Assembly (NCBI RefSeq): GCF_040448685.1
Contig: NZ_CP159290.1
Span: 3,844,001-3,908,000, forward strand
DNA length: 64,000 bases
Direction: 5' to 3'
DNA from: Cellulosimicrobium sp. ES-005
GTDB taxonomy: Bacteria > Actinomycetota > Actinomycetes > Actinomycetales > Cellulomonadaceae
Shown here: piece by piece, positions 1-7,405 of the stretch
Position numbering within the stretch: the stretch's first letter is position 1
How the letters are laid out: each line of letters starts with the position of its first letter
The notes under the pieces: generated by a model
What the model was told of the DNA's origin: nothing
What the model saw: the letters and a program-made list of their open reading frames with translations, nothing else
Databases searched by the model: none
Program-made: the position numbers and the translations under genes

Positions 1-520
1 CCCCGGTGATCCACAGGCTGCCCGAGACGACGAACCACGTGGTGATGCGGGCGAAGTTCACCGCGTTCTCCGGCCACACCCGGCCCAGGGCGACCAGCAC
101 GAACGCGCTGCGCCCCACCTGCATCGTCACGAGCATCACCGCGAAGAGCAGGGCCTTGTCGCCGAACGCCTCGGGGATCGCGCTCGCGAGCACCAGGCCG
201 AGCAGCATGAGGACGACCAGCATCGCCCGCACGGGGACGCGCTCGGGGTCGAGCCAGTTGGTGGCCCACATCGTGAAGACCCACACCCACCACACCGCGA
301 CGCCGAGGACGAGCGTGTGCACGAGGGTCTCGGCGCCCGGGTGGGCGATGAGGCCGTGCGAGAGCTGCGTGACCGCGAAGACGAACACCAGGTCGAAGAA
401 GAGCTCGACGTAGCCGACGCGGCTCGAGTCGCCGCCGTCGCCGTGCCTCCGGAGGTCCGTGCGCAGGCCCCAGCGCAGCGGGGCGGGCCCGGTGCCGGGC
501 GTCGTGAGCGGAGCGTCCAT
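1..520 (-). CDS. LtrA-family membrane protein (partial, 3' end outside window)
   Basis: The first 173 residues are visible; the gene runs off the left edge. About 35 residues in is the segment VELFFDLVFVFAVTQLSH, the signature opening of the low-temperature-requirement protein A (LtrA, PF06772) family. Hydrophobic stretches with the spacing of membrane helices follow. LtrA proteins are multi-pass inner-membrane proteins whose substrate is not settled. The ATG at 518-520 is the natural start because the family motif follows a short polar N-terminus. It is divergent from the lipoprotein gene at 650. The family call is strong; the function stays general. Confidence 0.85.
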   Translation of the reverse strand, partial: MDAPLTTPGTGPAPLRWGLRTDLRRHGDGGDSSRVGYVELFFDLVFVFAVTQLSHGLIAHPGAETLVHTLVLGVAVWWVWVFTMWATNWLDPERVPVRAMLVVLMLLGLVLASAIPEAFGDKALLFAVMLVTMQVGRSAFVLVALGRVWPENAVNFARITTWFVVSGSLWITG

Positions 521-649
521 GCTGGGATGCTCCCACCGTCGCCGGGTCACCGTCCGGTCACGATCGCCCGGCGCGTCGCGGTTCGCCGCGCACGACCGCC
601 CACCAGGGCCCACGATGGTCGCGCTACCGTCGCCGACCGAGGAGTGCTC

Positions 650-1243
650 ATGGTCCCCGTCCGCCGCCCCGTCTCCCGGACGGCTCGCACCGCGTCCGCG
701 CTCTCGCTCGTCGTCGCGGTCGGCCTGCTGGGGGCGTGCGCCTCCGAGACCGACGGCGGCGGGGACGACGCGTCCGCCTCCGAGGAGTCCACCGCGCCGA
801 GCGACGACGCGTCCGAGGAGCCGTCGGACGACGCTTCCGAGGAGGAAGGCCTGCCCGACGCCGGGACGATGGACGTCGTGGCGGGCGCGCACGGCACGGG
901 CCTGCCGCCCGGCGTCGACGCGCCGACCGAGGGCGGGACGGGCGCCGCGTGGAGCGCGGAGCCGGGACTGCTGTTCGTCGTGACGTACGGGTCGAGCACG
1001 TGCCCCGTGCTCGCGGAGGACGAGGCCGCGGTCCAGGGGGGCGACGTCGTCGTGACGTTCGTCGAGATCGCCCCCGACACGCCGTGCACGATGGACTACG
1101 TGCCGGCGACCTCGGTGGTCGGGGTGCCCGACGACGTGGACGCGAGCGGCGAGGTGAGCGTCGTCCTCGGCGACCGCGGGACCGTCGTCGTCCCGCCCGC
1201 GGCGGACGGCACGACCGGCGAGTCGGCCTGGGTCGAGGAGTAG
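650..1243 (+). CDS. Secreted lipoprotein of unknown function
   Basis: The 197-residue protein opens with a basic N-region, a hydrophobic core and a lipobox (LLGAC, Cys about residue 30), so it should be lipid-anchored on the outside of the membrane. A Ser/Asp/Glu-rich linker of about 35 residues follows. The folded part contains two cysteines (STCPVL and DTPCTM contexts) that could form a disulfide. The ATG at 650 is preferred over upstream starts because GAGGAG lies just upstream and the signal peptide begins there. No specific family is recognised. Confidence 0.75.
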   Translation: MVPVRRPVSRTARTASALSLVVAVGLLGACASETDGGGDDASASEESTAPSDDASEEPSDDASEEEGLPDAGTMDVVAGAHGTGLPPGVDAPTEGGTGAAWSAEPGLLFVVTYGSSTCPVLAEDEAAVQGGDVVVTFVEIAPDTPCTMDYVPATSVVGVPDDVDASGEVSVVLGDRGTVVVPPAADGTTGESAWVEE

Positions 1244-1326
1244 CCGCCCCTGCGGTGAAGAGCGCGTGAAAGGACGGTCCCGCCCCGGCGGGACCGTCCT
1301 GCGCGCGTCGGGGGAGCGGCTACCGT

Positions 1327-2880
1327 GTGCGGGTGACGACGCCCCTCTCCCGCGCTGCTCGACGTTCCCTGGCCGGCGCCGCGACCCTCGTGCTGGCCCT
1401 CGTCCTGGGCGCATGCTCCGCGCCGCCCAAGCAGCAGACCCCCGTGGACGACGTCGCGGCCGCCGCGTCCGGCACGGGCGAGACCGGCCCGGAGGGCTTC
1501 GAGGAGTTCTACGGCCAGAGCCTGGCCTGGGAGGACTGCGGTGCGGGCTGGGAGTGCGCGACGGCGCGCGCCCCGCTCTCGTGGCAGGACCCGGAGGCGG
1601 GCGAGATCGAGCTCGCGGTGAAGCGCCAGCCCGCGACGGGGGAGCGCATCGGCTCGCTCCTCACCAACCCGGGCGGTCCCGGGGCCTCGGGGATCGACTT
1701 CGTCACGACCCTCGCCCCGACGGTCGGCGAGCGTGTCACCGCGGCCTACGACCTCGTCGGGTTCGACCCGCGCGGCGTCGGGCAGTCCTCGCCCGTGGTG
1801 TGCCTCGACGACGCGGCGAAGGACGAGTCCCTGGCCCGCGACTTCGACACCGACGAGGCGGGGCTTGAGGCGCTCGCAGAGGACCGGCGCGCCTGGGCCG
1901 ACGCGTGCGCCGAGAACACGGGAGACCTGCTCGGCCAGGTCGACACGCAGAGCGCCGCGCGCGACATGGACATGCTGCGGGCCGTGCTCGGCGACGAGAA
2001 GCTCGCCTACCTCGGCTACTCCTACGGCACGCAGCTCGGCGCGACGTACGCGGGGCTGTTCCCGGACAAGGTGGGGCGCCTCGTGCTCGACGGCGCGATC
2101 GACACGAGCCTCGACCCCGACACGATCTCCGAGCAGCAGGCGGTCGGGTTCGAGAACGCCCTGCGCGCGTACGTCGAGGACTGCCAGGCCGGGGGCGACT
2201 GCCCGCTGCGCGGGGACACCGACGCGGGGATGCGGCAGATCCGATCGCTCCTCGACGCCGCGAAGGCGAACCCGCTGCCGACCGACTCGGACCGCCGCGT
2301 GACGCAGACGCTCGGGTTCTACGGCGTCGCCGTCACGCTCTACAACGACCAGAGCTGGCCGGTGCTCACGCAGGCGCTCACGGAGGCGTTCGAGGACGGC
2401 ACGGGCAACCTGCTGCTCTACCTCGCCGACTTCTACAACGACCGCAACCCCGACGGCACGTACGCGTCCAACTCGTCGGAGGCCTTCCGCGCCGTCAACT
2501 GCCTCGACGGCCGCCAGGACGACGACCCCGACGCGATGCTGGCTCAGCTCGAGCGCCTCGAGGAGGCCGCGCCCACCATGGGCTACTTCTTCGCGTTCGG
2601 CGGCCTCACGTGCGACGGGTGGGCCTACCCCGTGGTGGAGCAGGAGTTCGACCTCCACGCCGAGGGCGCCGCGCCGATCGTCGTCATCGGGACGACCAAC
2701 GACCCCGCCACCCCGTACGTGTGGGCCGAGGGCCTCGCGGACACGCTCGACTCGGCCGTCCTCCTCACGTGGGAGGGCGAGGGCCACACCGCCTACGGCC
2801 GCGCGAACGCGTGCGTGGGCGACGCCGTCGACGCCTACCTGGTGGACGGGACGGTGCCCGAGGACGGGCTGCGCTGCTGA
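1327..2880 (+). CDS. Alpha/beta hydrolase lipoprotein, tripeptidyl-aminopeptidase type
   Basis: The 517-residue protein has a lipobox (LVLGACS, Cys about residue 30) followed by an alpha/beta-hydrolase fold. NPGGPGASG near residue 120 is the oxyanion region. GYSYGT near residue 230 holds the nucleophile Ser. DPATPY near 460 and EGHTAYG near 485 are likely the Asp and His of the triad, inside the C-terminal TAP-like domain. Such proteins are exported proline/tripeptidyl aminopeptidase-like exopeptidases of actinobacteria. The GTG start is preceded by GGGGGAG; a GTG two codons later is also possible. It is the last host gene before the tRNA used by the prophage. Confidence 0.88.
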   Translation: MRVTTPLSRAARRSLAGAATLVLALVLGACSAPPKQQTPVDDVAAAASGTGETGPEGFEEFYGQSLAWEDCGAGWECATARAPLSWQDPEAGEIELAVKRQPATGERIGSLLTNPGGPGASGIDFVTTLAPTVGERVTAAYDLVGFDPRGVGQSSPVVCLDDAAKDESLARDFDTDEAGLEALAEDRRAWADACAENTGDLLGQVDTQSAARDMDMLRAVLGDEKLAYLGYSYGTQLGATYAGLFPDKVGRLVLDGAIDTSLDPDTISEQQAVGFENALRAYVEDCQAGGDCPLRGDTDAGMRQIRSLLDAAKANPLPTDSDRRVTQTLGFYGVAVTLYNDQSWPVLTQALTEAFEDGTGNLLLYLADFYNDRNPDGTYASNSSEAFRAVNCLDGRQDDDPDAMLAQLERLEEAAPTMGYFFAFGGLTCDGWAYPVVEQEFDLHAEGAAPIVVIGTTNDPATPYVWAEGLADTLDSAVLLTWEGEGHTAYGRANACVGDAVDAYLVDGTVPEDGLRC

Positions 2881-2916
2881 CGCCACGGGTGCCCGACGGC
2901 GGCCGACGGGGCCGCT

Positions 2917-2946
2917 TTGGAATCTGGCCCGGTCGTTGGGTACAGT
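2917..2946 (+). promoter_or_regulatory. Probable promoter of the tRNA-Thr gene
   Basis: TTGGAA at 2917-2922 and TACAGT at 2941-2946 are separated by 18 bases. They stand about 45 bases upstream of the mature tRNA 5' end, which fits a sigma-70-type promoter with a short 5' leader removed by RNase P. Confidence 0.6.
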
Positions 2947-2992
2947 AGGCGCTCGTTGCCAGCGGTTCGCGGAGCGGACCGGGACGTAGCAC

Positions 2993-3065
2993 GCCGCCTT
3001 AGCTCAGTCGGCAGAGCGATTCACTCGTAATGAATAGGTCGTCGGTTCGATTCCGACAGGCGGCT
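2993..3065 (+). tRNA. tRNA-Thr(CGT), prophage-restored
   Basis: The 73-base sequence folds as a cloverleaf. The acceptor stem GCCGCCU pairs with AGGCGGC and the anticodon stem AUUCA pairs with UGAAU. The 7-base loop CUCGUAA carries anticodon CGU, which reads ACG (Thr). The T-stem GUCGG/CCGAC is perfect. No CCA is encoded. The gene is the integration target. Its 5' half up to the anticodon arm is host DNA, and the 3' half from about 3017 is expected to be phage-supplied. A second copy of that 3' half with a different T-stem lies at 43212-43260. Confidence 0.95.
3017..3040. repeat. attL core
   Basis: These 24 bases cover the anticodon arm of tRNA-Thr and are repeated exactly at 43212-43235, 40,195 bases away. 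The anticodon stem-loop supplies the inverted symmetry on which tyrosine recombinases usually cross over. Outside the core the two ends resemble each other only as paired RNA structures, so strand exchange must lie within these 24 bases. Confidence 0.9.
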
Positions 3066-3073
3066 CAGCCAGG

Positions 3074-3104
3074 AAGGCCCGGAACCACAACGGTTCCGGG
3101 CCTT
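3074..3104 (+). terminator. Terminator behind tRNA-Thr (phage-derived)
   Basis: AAGGCCCGGAACC pairs perfectly with GGTTCCGGGCCTT over 13 bp around the loop ACAAC, followed by TTCGCTTT. The equivalent hairpin behind attR (43265-43295) also has a 13-bp stem and a 5-base loop but differs in several compensated pairs. Confidence 0.85.
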
Positions 3105-3129
3105 TCGCTTTCCGCTCGTCCGGCGTCTA

Positions 3130-3168
3130 GGGAGCCAAGTAGGGAGCCAACTGGAATCTGGGAGTCAC
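3130..3168. repeat. Integrase arm-type sites, left arm
   Basis: GGGAGCCAA occurs at 3130-3138 and 3142-3150, a 12-base step, with a degenerate third copy GGGAGTCAC at 3160-3168. The same 9-mer, at the same 12-base step and on the same strand, stands at 43112-43132 beside the integrase gene. Both clusters lie 80-90 bases from their core. This is the layout of arm sites bound by the N-terminal domain of lambda-type integrases. The role is inferred from repetition and position. Confidence 0.7.
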
Positions 3169-3188
3169 GCGGCCTTGATTCGCCACCC

Positions 3189-3386
3189 TCAAGCCTGCCG
3201 CCTTGTCGGCTCCCACAGCACGAGCACCGGGTATGCGAGGTCGACCGCCTCGAGCCCCTCGGTGTAGCCGGTCGGGAGCCACGGCTCCGGTCCACCCGCG
3301 TTCTCGGCGACAGTGCCGTGTGCGTCGCGGATGACGGAGCGCCGGGGGAGCGTCTCGACCTCGGCCGGCGTGTGGAGTTCGCGCAT
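3189..3386 (-). CDS. Small phage protein, left-end gene
   Basis: This 65-residue protein has the pattern LPRRSVIRDAHGTV...EPWLPTG, resembling small actinophage proteins of unknown function that carry an LPxGSVVRDxxG-like segment. It lies outside the late-operon terminator, next to attL, and follows the 104-residue gene with a 15-base gap. No good ribosome-binding site is seen. A TACGCT hexamer about 8 bases before the ATG could be a -10 for a leaderless message. Function unknown. Confidence 0.6.
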   Translation of the reverse strand: MRELHTPAEVETLPRRSVIRDAHGTVAENAGGPEPWLPTGYTEGLEAVDLAYPVLVLWEPTRRQA

Positions 3387-3401
3387 GGTCGGAGCGTAGG
3401 G

Positions 3402-3716
3402 CTACCGCTCGCCCACCCGCGGCACCCGCCGTCTCACGTCCGACGCGTCGAGCCACACGCCGATGCTGGACCAGCGGAAGTCGCGGCCGACCCGCTGCAC
3501 GAGCACGAGCCGCGACGTCCACGCGTAGGCGACGGTGTCGATCCAGTCCTCGCCGTCGAGCTCGTAGACGATGCGGGCGCGGCAGTGGATCCACCCCGCT
3601 TTCTGGTCGCGCAGGGGTGGGATCGGGTGGGCGTTGAGGATGCGTTGCCGCTCGTGGTGGTGCGCGTCCCAGGAGCGTGCGGACTCACGGGCGCGGGTGT
3701 CGTCGAGGTCGCCCAT
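3402..3716 (-). CDS. Hypothetical phage protein, left-end gene
   Basis: The 104-residue protein begins at the ATG just inside the terminator hairpin at 3748-3779. The recognisable part is a tryptophan-rich stretch (VYELDGEDWIDTVAYAWTSR, later VWLDASDVRRR) seen in small actinophage proteins. Longer readings of this frame extend upstream through the hairpin and are not credible. Being beyond the structural-operon terminator, it probably has its own promoter or depends on read-through. Function unknown. Confidence 0.6.
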   Translation of the reverse strand: MGDLDDTRARESARSWDAHHHERQRILNAHPIPPLRDQKAGWIHCRARIVYELDGEDWIDTVAYAWTSRLVLVQRVGRDFRWSSIGVWLDASDVRRRVPRVGER

Positions 3717-3747
3717 GGGTCGAGTGTCGCGCGCGGGTACGACAAAG

Positions 3748-3779
3748 CGGCCCCCTCCCGCCGAAGCGGAAGGGGGCCG
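3748..3779 (-). terminator. Terminator at the end of the late operon
   Basis: CGGCCCCCT and AGGGGGCCG form a perfect 9-bp stem, with a GCCGAAGC inner segment that can extend it. It stands directly after the last tail-region gene (stop at 3814) and before the two left-end genes. Confidence 0.75.
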
Positions 3780-3813
3780 TTGACCCGGGCTATGTGGAGG
3801 GCGCGCCCGGGAG

Positions 3814-4104
3814 TCAGGGTGTCGGTGCTGGCTGGTACGTGACGACGTCGATGGGTCCGGCGCGGCGCACGAGCACCTCGGGGCTATCGACCAGGCGCAG
3901 GACCGCGAGCGAACGATCGAGCGGCAGGACCACGGTCCCCGCCGGGTTGCCGGTGGCGTCAGGCCCGGCAACGAGGATGCGGACCGTGTTCTGGTCGCGT
4001 TCGAGCGGGTGCCACGTCTGCCCGTCGAACGTGACCTCGACGTCGCCCGCGGGCCCGTCGATGTCCCACGACGCCCACTCTCGCCCGCGTCGGTCCATCT
4101 GCAT
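3814..4104 (-). CDS. Small phage protein at the end of the tail operon
   Basis: The 96-residue protein starts at an ATG with GGAGGT 7 bases upstream. It begins 2 bases after the stop of the large tail protein. Its core (WDIDGPAGDVEVTFDGQTWHPLE) looks like a small beta-sandwich module of the kind often attached to tails. No family is assigned. It is the last gene before the terminator at 3748-3779. Confidence 0.65.
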   Translation of the reverse strand: MQMDRRGREWASWDIDGPAGDVEVTFDGQTWHPLERDQNTVRILVAGPDATGNPAGTVVLPLDRSLAVLRLVDSPEVLVRRAGPIDVVTYQPAPTP

Positions 4105-4106
4105 CG

Positions 4107-6668
4107 TTACCTCCTGGGGCCAGTGATCGTGAGGGTGGTGCCTCGGGGTGATCCGACGTCGAAGTGCGTGCCGTAGGGCCCGCGCACAACGACGAGCTCG
4201 ACGTCGTCGGGGCCGGCGGGGTTGTGCCCGGTTCCGATGGCGGTGACGGTGACGGTGGTGATGGACGATCCCGCGTGGCGCGCGTAGCCGACACCTACGG
4301 TCGTGGCGTGAGCCGTTGTGACGGATGACCCACGGCCGGGTTCGATCTTGTGCCCGCTGCCCGTGGTGTTGACGGTGGCGTGGGCGACGGATGCTCCTGC
4401 GGCGATCTTGATCCCGGCGCCCGTGGTGGCGACGAGGGCGGTGGCGGTGGAGTGCCCGCGCCCGGACTCGACGCGGCGACCCGACCCCTGTGCGGTGACC
4501 GATGCTGCGGCCGTGGAGGACCCGCGGCGGACGGTGCTGCCTGCTCCCGCCGCATAGACGACGCTCCCCGCCGTCGATGCGCCCGTGGCTCGCTTGGAGC
4601 CGACGCCCACCGTGGTCACGGTCGCGGTGGCGACGGATGATCCGGACCCGGCCTGAGCGGGGGCCCCGGACCCGACCGCGGCGACCTGTGCCGTGGCGAG
4701 GGATAACCCTCGACGGATGGTGAACCCGGTGCCAGTGGCAGAGGCCTGCGCCCGCACGGCGGACGCCCCGGCCTTGACGGGCGTGCCGGAGCCCATGGCC
4801 GCGACTTCCGCGCCAGGAGCCGAGGAGCCGGTGCCTCGCTTGAGCCCGGAGCCAAGGTCGCCCACGACGGCCGCGACGGCCGACGCGCCGCTCGCGAGAC
4901 GGTGCCCTGTTCCTGCCGCGGACCCGACAGCGCCAGCGACAGACGAGCCCTCCCGAACGGGCGGCGGCGCGTCTTGCCACCCGAGGGCCACGGTCGAGTC
5001 TGCGCGCTGCTGCGCCAGGACAGGGAACGTGGTGCCGTGCCGGCGGATGTCGGAGGCTGGCGGCAGGACGGCGGAGTCAGACCAGTCGGGCCCCGTGAAC
5101 AGTGCCGAACGGGTGGACCACGTGCCAAGCGCAGAGAGCGCGGCGGTGCGGATCGTGAGGTTCTTCGGGTCCTCGATCGATCCGTACATGACCACGACGT
5201 TCGACCCCACGACGGTGAGGACGGGTCGCGTGTAGCGCACGCCACCCACGTCGGGGCCGGGCTCGATAGTGCTAGATGTCCACGTGCCGTTGGTGGCGCG
5301 CGCGAGCAGGTAGATCAGCGGTTGGCCCGACGTGGTGGCGTCGGTGGTCTTCGCGACGGCGAGCACACGCCCGTCCGGGACGGACGCCACGGCGAGGTGG
5401 TCGTCGGACGTGACGCCGGAGGGGAGCGCCGGCAGGGCCTCGGTGGCCCACGACCCGGCGGTGATGCTGGCCGTCGCCTGGTCGATGCTGCGCACCGCGC
5501 GGCCGACGCCAGCATTCAGGGACGCGACAAGCACGACCGTTGACCCGGACTGCCCGAACCCGACGACGCCGGTCTCCGACCCGAACGACACCACGGTCTG
5601 CGGCGTCTCCCACGTCGCCCCGCCGTCCGTCGAGCGCGTCACTTGCACGGCACCCGAGCCTGCGATCACCGCAGCCCACAGGTACCCGTTCGGGGACCGG
5701 TGCAGCGCGATCGGGGAGGCGTCGAGATCCGCCGCCGTGAGCGGGAACGAGGCGCCGTTGACGATCGTCGACCACGCCGCGTCGAACGAGGAGAACAGCG
5801 AGCTCGACGTGTGCGCGCGCAGCACGAACGTGGTGCCGCCGTAGTGCACGGCGGTCAGGCGCGCGTCCTGCCGGGAGTCGACGACGGCGCCAGCAGACGG
5901 GGAGTCGACGTCCGCGTACCGGCGGTGCCCGGTGGATGTGGGCAGGATCGCTGACCACGTGTCGCCGTCGGACCACACGGGCCGCATGGTGCCCTTGACC
6001 CACCGGGCAGCCGGGCTCGCCAGGGATGCCGTCGAGGCGCCGACCACGGTCTCGTAGGCGGGTGGCGCGGCACCGTAGGCCATGACGGTGAGCGCGGTGA
6101 TGTCGCCCGACGTCGATGCGGACCATGCCGCAGTAGCGACGGCACCAGCGGCGGAGACTGCCTGGTGCGCGACGGCGACCTCGACCGCGTTGCCCGCAGC
6201 CTGGTACTGCCGCGACACGTTCCGCCCGAGCGTCGCCGCAGTCGGGTAGGTCGGGTCCGCGTTCGTCGAGGGCAGCCGCGTCAGGAGCCGAAGCGCCAGC
6301 CCCTCACCCGTCGCGGTCGTCGCCGGAGACGTCGCCGACGCAGCCGTGACGGGAGTCGCGAGCGTCACGGCCTGGTCGTACCCGACGACGACCACAGCCT
6401 GCACGCCCGTCGAGGACGTCCCACCACGCTCCCACGTCGCACCGGGAGAGGCGGACGCGGGAGCCGTGTAGATCGCCCACCGCGAACCCGTGGACGCGCC
6501 GTTGTTCGACGCGAGCAGCGTCCAGCCAGACGGCGGAATCAGGTTCGGCATCGAGTTCGTCCCGACGAACGCGAGGTAGTGCGCCGCGCCCGCCGGTGGC
6601 GTGCACACGTAGGTCCCGAACCCGATGCGCCCGCCGACCGCGGTGCCGACGACGGTAGGTGCAGCCAC
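4107..6668 (-). CDS. Large tail fibre/appendage protein with 12 tandem repeats
   Basis: The 853-residue protein has a GTG start preceded by GAGAGGGGG. Residues about 1-200 form a Gly/Ala-rich beta domain. Residues about 210-560 look like a beta-propeller with an Asp-box (STDGGATW), as in sialidase-type phage tail proteins. Residues about 571-817 are 12 consecutive repeats of 20-21 residues with consensus GxS-x-A-x-A-x-V-x-A-x-G-x-G, probably a solenoid or fibrous stalk. A short C-terminal cap ends in ITGPRR. Its place between the lysis genes and the operon end fits a receptor-binding or virion-decoration protein. Tail function is inferred from position. Confidence 0.7.
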   Translation of the reverse strand: MAAPTVVGTAVGGRIGFGTYVCTPPAGAAHYLAFVGTNSMPNLIPPSGWTLLASNNGASTGSRWAIYTAPASASPGATWERGGTSSTGVQAVVVVGYDQAVTLATPVTAASATSPATTATGEGLALRLLTRLPSTNADPTYPTAATLGRNVSRQYQAAGNAVEVAVAHQAVSAAGAVATAAWSASTSGDITALTVMAYGAAPPAYETVVGASTASLASPAARWVKGTMRPVWSDGDTWSAILPTSTGHRRYADVDSPSAGAVVDSRQDARLTAVHYGGTTFVLRAHTSSSLFSSFDAAWSTIVNGASFPLTAADLDASPIALHRSPNGYLWAAVIAGSGAVQVTRSTDGGATWETPQTVVSFGSETGVVGFGQSGSTVVLVASLNAGVGRAVRSIDQATASITAGSWATEALPALPSGVTSDDHLAVASVPDGRVLAVAKTTDATTSGQPLIYLLARATNGTWTSSTIEPGPDVGGVRYTRPVLTVVGSNVVVMYGSIEDPKNLTIRTAALSALGTWSTRSALFTGPDWSDSAVLPPASDIRRHGTTFPVLAQQRADSTVALGWQDAPPPVREGSSVAGAVGSAAGTGHRLASGASAVAAVVGDLGSGLKRGTGSSAPGAEVAAMGSGTPVKAGASAVRAQASATGTGFTIRRGLSLATAQVAAVGSGAPAQAGSGSSVATATVTTVGVGSKRATGASTAGSVVYAAGAGSTVRRGSSTAAASVTAQGSGRRVESGRGHSTATALVATTGAGIKIAAGASVAHATVNTTGSGHKIEPGRGSSVTTAHATTVGVGYARHAGSSITTVTVTAIGTGHNPAGPDDVELVVVRGPYGTHFDVGSPRGTTLTITGPRR

Positions 6669-6685
6669 GGCCGCCCCCTCTCAGG

Positions 6686-7024
6686 TCAGGCGGGCACGGA
6701 GACGTCGAAGCCAGTGTCGGCCTCGAGCACGTACTGCCCAGCCCCCGTGTACGTCTCCGCGGTCAGGTCACCCCCGCCGTAGTTCGTGCCCGCCGTGGAC
6801 GCGGAGAACGCGCGCCACCCGGCGACGGTCTCGCCCGCGGGGACGTCGAACGTCTCGTCGGCCGTGAGGCGCGCCTCAGCCCCGGTCGCGGTCATCGTCG
6901 CGGCCTGACGTGCGTACCCGCCGCCCGTGAGCTCGGTCCCGGTCTCGTCGACCAAGCCAACGTGCGTGACAGCGCCCGCGATCGCGGTTGCCATCACGCT
7001 CAGGCCTGCACTGGAAATCGCCAT
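6686..7024 (-). CDS. Small tail/virion structural protein
   Basis: The 112-residue protein starts MAISSAGLSVMATAIAG. It has the layout (HVGLVDETGTELTGGGYARQ, then FDVPAGETVAG and GTNYGGGDL) of a widespread actinophage virion protein encoded near tail fibres. It is predicted all-beta and soluble. It sits directly upstream of the large tail protein in the same operon. The family resemblance is clear; the exact role in the tail is not known. Confidence 0.7.
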   Translation of the reverse strand: MAISSAGLSVMATAIAGAVTHVGLVDETGTELTGGGYARQAATMTATGAEARLTADETFDVPAGETVAGWRAFSASTAGTNYGGGDLTAETYTGAGQYVLEADTGFDVSVPA

Positions 7025-7036
7025 GATGGCTCCTCG

Positions 7037-7150
7037 TCACTCGTTCTCCGGGCAGCACTCGTCGGCCGCCCGCTGGGATGGGTAGTCGGTGTCGCAGTAC
7101 TCGCACGTGGCGGGCTTGCGACAGGTCGGGCACCACACGGCGTGGCTCAT
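7037..7150 (-). CDS. 37-residue zinc-ribbon microprotein
   Basis: This tiny gene sits between the holin candidate and the small virion protein. The peptide carries WCPTCRK and TCEYCDTDY, two CxxC pairs seven residues apart, which is a minimal zinc knuckle, followed by ECCPENE. The ATG overlaps the stop of the preceding gene (TGATG), so it is translationally coupled. Function unknown; it is one of many Cys-rich microproteins in this prophage. Confidence 0.65.
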   Translation of the reverse strand: MSHAVWCPTCRKPATCEYCDTDYPSQRAADECCPENE

Positions 7151-7395
7151 CAGTGCTTCCGGTCGTACGTCGGCTCGGACCTGGTCCCGAGCAGATATCC
7201 GAACCAGGGCCACCGCGTCTCGAGCGCGCGCGCAGCGGCGTAGTACGCCGCGATGATGAGCGCTGTAGCGCCAGAGATCAGTGCGTTCTGTGCGGACTCC
7301 TCGACCTCTACTCCGCGCAGGGCTAGCCAGGAGATGAGGGCGCCGACGCCGATCGGGACGACGGTACGCACGAGAGACAGGACGAAGTCGGTCAT
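7150..7395 (-). CDS. Two-helix membrane protein, holin candidate
   Basis: The 81-residue protein has two hydrophobic segments, VVPIGVGALISWLAL and ALISGATALIIAAYYAAA, and a basic tail ending YDRKH. It directly follows the endolysin gene. This size and topology are typical of class II holins. The ATG lies about 10 bases after the amidase stop. Two other small membrane proteins lie in the same lysis block, so which one forms the lethal pore is not decided by sequence. Confidence 0.65.
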   Translation of the reverse strand: MTDFVLSLVRTVVPIGVGALISWLALRGVEVEESAQNALISGATALIIAAYYAAARALETRWPWFGYLLGTRSEPTYDRKH

Positions 7396-7405
7396 GGGGG
7401 TCTCC

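Noticed and set aside
547-2886. Long minus-strand open frames opposite the lipoprotein and hydrolase genes
   Set aside because: They are antisense shadows of high-GC third positions, rich in Arg, Ala, Gly and Val, with no recognisable motif.
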